Assembly (NCBI GenBank): GCA_963664635.1
Contig: OY761542.1
Coordinates: forward strand, 3,782,001-3,846,000
Direction of reading: 5' to 3'
Length of the DNA: 64,000 bases
Source of the DNA: VXNE01 sp963664635
GTDB taxonomy: Bacteria; Pseudomonadota; Gammaproteobacteria; Pseudomonadales; Azotimanducaceae
Shown here: positions 60,813-64,000 of the stretch, piece by piece
Position numbering within the stretch: position 1 is the stretch's first letter
How the letters are laid out: each line of letters begins with the position of its first letter
The notes under the pieces: generated by a model
What the model was told of the DNA's origin: nothing
The model's database searches: none
Seen by the model: the letters and a program-made list of their open reading frames with translations, nothing else
Made by a program: the position numbers and the translations under genes

Positions 60813-61634
60813 ATGTCGGAAGCGCTCCAGCCGATCGCAACGGATGCGCTTGAGGCGGAACTCATGACCGGCCGCACCGGGGTCCGCATCACCGGGGTGG
60901 CCATTCCCGAGATGACCGACGACCAGGTCGAGGAGGTGCGCCGACTAGTCGGCGAATACTGCGTGGGCGTGTTCCCGGGGCAGCACCTCCACCCGGAGGA
61001 GCAGCGCGACTTCATCGGCCGTTTCGGCAAGGTGACGGTCACGCCCGGGGTGGACATGCGCACCGAGTACCCGATGGTCCACAGGGTCGCGAACCGCGGC
61101 GATCCCGACCGGCCCGCGTCGGGCGGCTTCCACACCGACACCTGCTTCGTCGAGAGACCGCCGTCGTTCTCGTCCCTGAACGCCATCGAGGCGCCCCGCC
61201 ATGGCGGCGACACGATCTTCTGCAACCAGTACATGGCCTACGAGAGCCTGTCCGACGTCATGCAAGGGTGGCTGGCGGGCTTGCGCCTGAAGCACGTGGT
61301 CAGCGGCACGGACCGGCCCGAGGAGTGTCCCGAGCCGGTCTGGCACCCGGCGGTCCGGACCCACCCGGTCACCGGGCGCAAGGCGCTGTACGTCACGTTC
61401 GCCGACCGCTGCGTCGAGGCGGAGGGGATGACGCCCGCCGAGGGCAGGAACCTGGTCGACTTCCTCTACCGCCACTCGCTGAAGGACCACGCGATGTACC
61501 GCCATCGCTGGCAGGTCGGCGACTTCGCGATGTGGGACAATCGCTGCGCGCTGCACGCGGCGGTCTACGACCACGGCGACCAGCCGCGGGTCATGTACCG
61601 GGTGATGTGCGAGGGCGAGCGGCCCTACGAGTAG
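60813..61634 (+). CDS. TauD/TfdA-family 2-oxoglutarate dioxygenase
   Basis: A 273-residue oxygenase of the taurine/2,4-D dioxygenase kind. The HxD triad is GGFHTDTCFVERPP near residue 110, the distal His is in MWDNRCALHAAVYDH and the 2-oxoglutarate Arg in PRVMYRVMCEG. NHP-type metal context VRTHPVTGRKALYV and the C-terminal VGDFAMWDN match. ATG 60813 follows GAGGGA. First gene of a plus-strand run with two more oxygenases. Substrate not predictable. Confidence 0.9.
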   Translation: MSEALQPIATDALEAELMTGRTGVRITGVAIPEMTDDQVEEVRRLVGEYCVGVFPGQHLHPEEQRDFIGRFGKVTVTPGVDMRTEYPMVHRVANRGDPDRPASGGFHTDTCFVERPPSFSSLNAIEAPRHGGDTIFCNQYMAYESLSDVMQGWLAGLRLKHVVSGTDRPEECPEPVWHPAVRTHPVTGRKALYVTFADRCVEAEGMTPAEGRNLVDFLYRHSLKDHAMYRHRWQVGDFAMWDNRCALHAAVYDHGDQPRVMYRVMCEGERPYE

Positions 61635-61784
61635 CACTCGCCACCACGGCGCTGTATCTTCCCCGCGATTCACCGCGCGGTTCCCTCGGCAAGATCACAT
61701 ACTGATCGCTCCGTGTGGACGGGCGCGCGGAGCAACTCGCGGAACCAAGCGCGGGTACCAAAGCGCGGAACAGAGGAGTGAACC

Positions 61785-62240
61785 ATGAGTGTCGCAACCA
61801 TGACGAGGGCGGAACGGGAGGCGTTTCTCTCGGAGACCCGCTACGGCATGCTCAGCGTCGCCCGGGAGGGCCGGGGCCCCATCGCCGTCCCGATCTGGCA
61901 TCGTTGGGACGCCGAGCACGGCGAGCTGCGTTTCACGAGCGGCCTCTACTCGAAGAAGGGCCGGGCGCTGGCCGCGGCGGACCGGGCGAGTTTCACCGTC
62001 CAGGACCACGACCTGAGCAGGGCCAAGTACGTCATGGTAGAGGGTCCGGTGACCTTCGATGAACAGTTCGATATCGACCGCGAGCTGATCGGCGTCGGCA
62101 AGACCTACCAGGGGGACGAGCGCGGCGAGGCGTACGTGCGCAGCACTTACATGGACGGCGACAAGGTCCTCTACCACATCGTGCTGTGGAGGATCGCCGC
62201 CGAGACCTGGCTGAGTTTCGACTCGACCAAGCTCGGCTGA
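61785..62240 (+). CDS. pyridoxamine 5'-phosphate oxidase-fold protein
   Basis: A 151-residue split-barrel FMN- or F420-type protein: TMTRAEREAFLSETRYGMLSVAREGRGPIAVPIWHRWDAEHGELRFTSGLYSKKGRAL and ASFTVQDHDLSRAKYVMVEGPVTFDEQ fit the family's cofactor region. The C-terminal TYMDGDKVLYHIVLWRIAAETWLSFDSTKLG is also typical. ATG 61785 is near GAGGAGTG. It lies 150 bp after TauD and 32 bp before PhyH, so a shared transcript is likely. Confidence 0.88.
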   Translation: MSVATMTRAEREAFLSETRYGMLSVAREGRGPIAVPIWHRWDAEHGELRFTSGLYSKKGRALAAADRASFTVQDHDLSRAKYVMVEGPVTFDEQFDIDRELIGVGKTYQGDERGEAYVRSTYMDGDKVLYHIVLWRIAAETWLSFDSTKLG

Positions 62241-62272
62241 CCTCCGGGCAGGACACGGAGCACGAGATCGTC

Positions 62273-63085
62273 ATGCCGAAGCCCACCCCGGACCAGATAC
62301 GGCGCTACGCGGACGACGGCGCGTACCTGGCGGAACAGTTGCTCACCCAGGCGCAGTTCGAGAAGGCGCGGTCCTGCTACGACTACGTGCGCGCCAACCC
62401 CAGCCGGCGGGCCGCCACGGCCTTCCGCGGCACCGAGCACGAGCACTTCGTCGACGACACGCACCCCGAGTCCTGGAAGGTCGGGCTGCAGGACCTCGTG
62501 CACGAGGCGTCCTTTGCCGAGTACCTCGCCGAGCTGTGGGGTTCGCAGCACGTCTGGTACTTCGGGGACGAGTACTTCGCCAAGGAGGGCGGCAAGGTCT
62601 GTCACTCCCCCTGGCACCAGGACCACTCCGTCCTCCCGACGGCCGGACGGCACTGGGTCAACCTGTGGATCTCGTTCGAGCACCTCCCGGCCCGCAATTC
62701 GATCGGCGTCGTGCGCGGTTCCCACCTGGGCAAGCTGTACAACGGGGCGGCATACACCGACGCGTACGACATGACCAAGCCGCTGCACCCGGACTCCGAC
62801 TACGAGCGACTGCCGGACATAGACGCCGACCTCGCGCGGGATCCGGACGCTTGGGACGTCGTGTCGTTCGAGACGCGCCCGCGCGACATCGTCGTATTCC
62901 ATCCTTACTGCCTGCATGGCCGCGCCCCGATCGACGCGCGCACGCCCGATCGCCACACGCTGGTCCTGCGCTTCTTCGGCGATGACGCTACCTACAGCGC
63001 CCTGCCGAACACCGACTGGGCCCACCTCGACAGCCAGGTGACCGGCGCGCCGTTCCGGTCTTCCTGGTTCGTGCAACTGTTGTGA
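62273..63085 (+). CDS. phytanoyl-CoA dioxygenase (PhyH) family protein
   Basis: A 270-residue Fe(II)/2-oxoglutarate oxygenase. HxD is in SPWHQDHSVLPTAGRHWVNLWISFEHLP and the distal His in IVVFHPYCLHGRAPIDART. A common feature of this subgroup is SVGVVRGSHLGKLYN-like (here IGVVRGSHLGKLYNG). Start ATG 62273; the earlier GTG at 62186 reads the PPOX gene in another frame. Its stop overlaps the next GTG as GTGA, so the two are translated together. Confidence 0.88.
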   Translation: MPKPTPDQIRRYADDGAYLAEQLLTQAQFEKARSCYDYVRANPSRRAATAFRGTEHEHFVDDTHPESWKVGLQDLVHEASFAEYLAELWGSQHVWYFGDEYFAKEGGKVCHSPWHQDHSVLPTAGRHWVNLWISFEHLPARNSIGVVRGSHLGKLYNGAAYTDAYDMTKPLHPDSDYERLPDIDADLARDPDAWDVVSFETRPRDIVVFHPYCLHGRAPIDARTPDRHTLVLRFFGDDATYSALPNTDWAHLDSQVTGAPFRSSWFVQLL

Positions 63086-64000
63086 CCGCGCCAAACCGGG
63101 AAGCCCCCGTGGCGCCAACCGGAAGCGCCCTGGCCGACCGGTCGGTCACGACGCAGCTCGCGGGGTTCTACAAGCCGGACGCCGACGCCTACCAGTTCGG
63201 GGACAGCGGCTGGATGTACGACATGTTCGCGCGGGGTCGATCCTGGCGGGCGATTCCGAAGTTCCTCTCGTGGTGCGTCTCGGGCAACGTCATCGCCACG
63301 CTGAAGTGGATGGCCAACGAGAGCCACCAGACGACGATTCACGATGCCAGGGTCCTCGAAACGCAGGAGGGCCTGTCGAAGGCCGAGTTCTTCCACAAGT
63401 TCGGGTTCGTGCTCCTGGACCACGCCTCCCGGATGACCGCCTCGGACTGGCTCGACAGCGGCGAGGCGTTCCTGGTGGACGAAACGGAGCAGGGCGCCGA
63501 GGAACAGGCCCGCTACAACATGACCGTCGACACGCCCGCGAAGCGGATCTACGGGGCGGAGTGCGCAACGCTGCTCCGCGAGCTCTTTCCGGGCGCGCAC
63601 GACTTCTTCCTGCCGGGACTCGGCGTCCGCCGCGGACCCGATTCGTACAACCTGTACGCCACGACGGTCCACGCGGACTTCCCCACGGAGTTCGAACTGG
63701 CGGCCGAAACGAATCCCTGGTCGGACCTCAGGCGCCAGAGAGATATCTTCCTCGCGAGTGACGCCTCGGAGTTCTACCAGGTGAACTTCTGGCGCCCGGT
63801 CCTGCCGATGAAGGACCCGGTCGAGGCAAACCCGCTCTGCATCGGCGACCCCCGGACCTTCCGTAGCGAGGACCTGATCAAGACCGAGATGACCGGCCAG
63901 GTTGCCGGGGGCCAGATGTACCTGGCCGCCAGGCACCACCCCGAGCAGAGGTACTACTACTATCCGGACATGACCACGGACGAGGTGCTGCTGTTCCGGA
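63082..64000 (+). CDS. CmcJ/NvfI-like oxygenase-family protein, cut by the window edge
   Basis: An open frame from GTG 63082 (MTAPNREAPVAPTGSALADRS) that runs off the end after about 306 residues. It resembles the CmcJ/AsaB/NvfI group of non-heme oxygenases: ARVLETQEGLSKAEFFHKFGFVLLDHAS, TVHADFPTEFELAAETNPWSDLRRQRDIF, FYQVNFWRPVLPMKDPVEANPLCIGDPRTF and YYYYPDMTTDEVLLFR are typical phrases. Two or three GTG codons could be the start. The GTGA overlap with PhyH makes co-function likely. Activity and substrate are not known. Confidence 0.75.
   Translation, partial: MTAPNREAPVAPTGSALADRSVTTQLAGFYKPDADAYQFGDSGWMYDMFARGRSWRAIPKFLSWCVSGNVIATLKWMANESHQTTIHDARVLETQEGLSKAEFFHKFGFVLLDHASRMTASDWLDSGEAFLVDETEQGAEEQARYNMTVDTPAKRIYGAECATLLRELFPGAHDFFLPGLGVRRGPDSYNLYATTVHADFPTEFELAAETNPWSDLRRQRDIFLASDASEFYQVNFWRPVLPMKDPVEANPLCIGDPRTFRSEDLIKTEMTGQVAGGQMYLAARHHPEQRYYYYPDMTTDEVLLFR

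Overview
The window looks like chromosomal DNA of a high-GC, Gram-negative gammaproteobacterium. It carries lpxC (lipid A synthesis), a dnaX-ybaB-recR block running into rnd-ycgN, dusA, hrpA, a complete psp envelope-stress locus (pspF divergent from pspABC), an HsbR/HsbA-like phosphatase and anti-sigma-antagonist pair, and a bacterial small SRP RNA next to tRNA-Ser(GGA). The abundance of phytanoyl-CoA-type dioxygenases, a sulfatase, CoA-ligation enzymes, decayed toxin-antitoxin loci and a broken restriction gene resembles host-associated or marine gammaproteobacteria; that ecological reading is inference.

Layout. 1-24.2 kb is mostly housekeeping: lpxC (cut by the window edge), dusA, the STAS/SpoIIE pair, an HvfABC-type copper-peptide cassette (3.7-5.8 kb), hrpA, a MoxR ATPase/VWA pair, the dnaX-to-membrane-protein operon, a glycerophosphodiesterase, a decayed antitoxin/PIN pair, psp, and a molybdopterin oxidoreductase. 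24.36-24.56 kb holds the SRP RNA and tRNA-Ser. 24.6-33.6 kb is an accessory patch starting beside the tRNA: a 587-residue orphan protein, a HigA-like regulator, a nuclease-helicase restriction gene broken by a frameshift and an internal deletion, an ArdC-like remnant, an ISKra4-type insertion sequence with terminal repeats and a 9-bp target duplication, an intact HigBA pair, and one frame-disrupted gene.

33.6-52.0 kb is a metabolic region: two paralogous serine hydrolases (one Tat-exported, one lacking about 36 residues), an acyl-CoA synthetase, a methyltransferase, an MFS_2 transporter, two PhyH dioxygenases, a type-B carboxylesterase, a YghU-like GST coupled to a sulfatase and a DUF3604 protein, and a class III CoA-transferase. 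Two more decayed toxin-antitoxin loci sit inside it. 52.2-57 kb has an Rpn-like nuclease and a 1200-residue double ABC exporter.

57-64 kb has an unassigned protein, an operon pairing an exported Asp-Gly repeat protein with an aspartyl/asparaginyl beta-hydroxylase, a small exported protein, and a plus-strand run of TauD, a flavin-type oxidase-fold protein, PhyH and a CmcJ-like protein that runs off the right edge.

The best candidates for something not well described are the Asp-Gly repeat protein plus hydroxylase, the clustered oxygenases at the right end, and the orphan 587-residue protein. The HvfABC cassette is a recognisable but recently characterised kind of system. All product names rest on reading motifs by eye; no database search was run.
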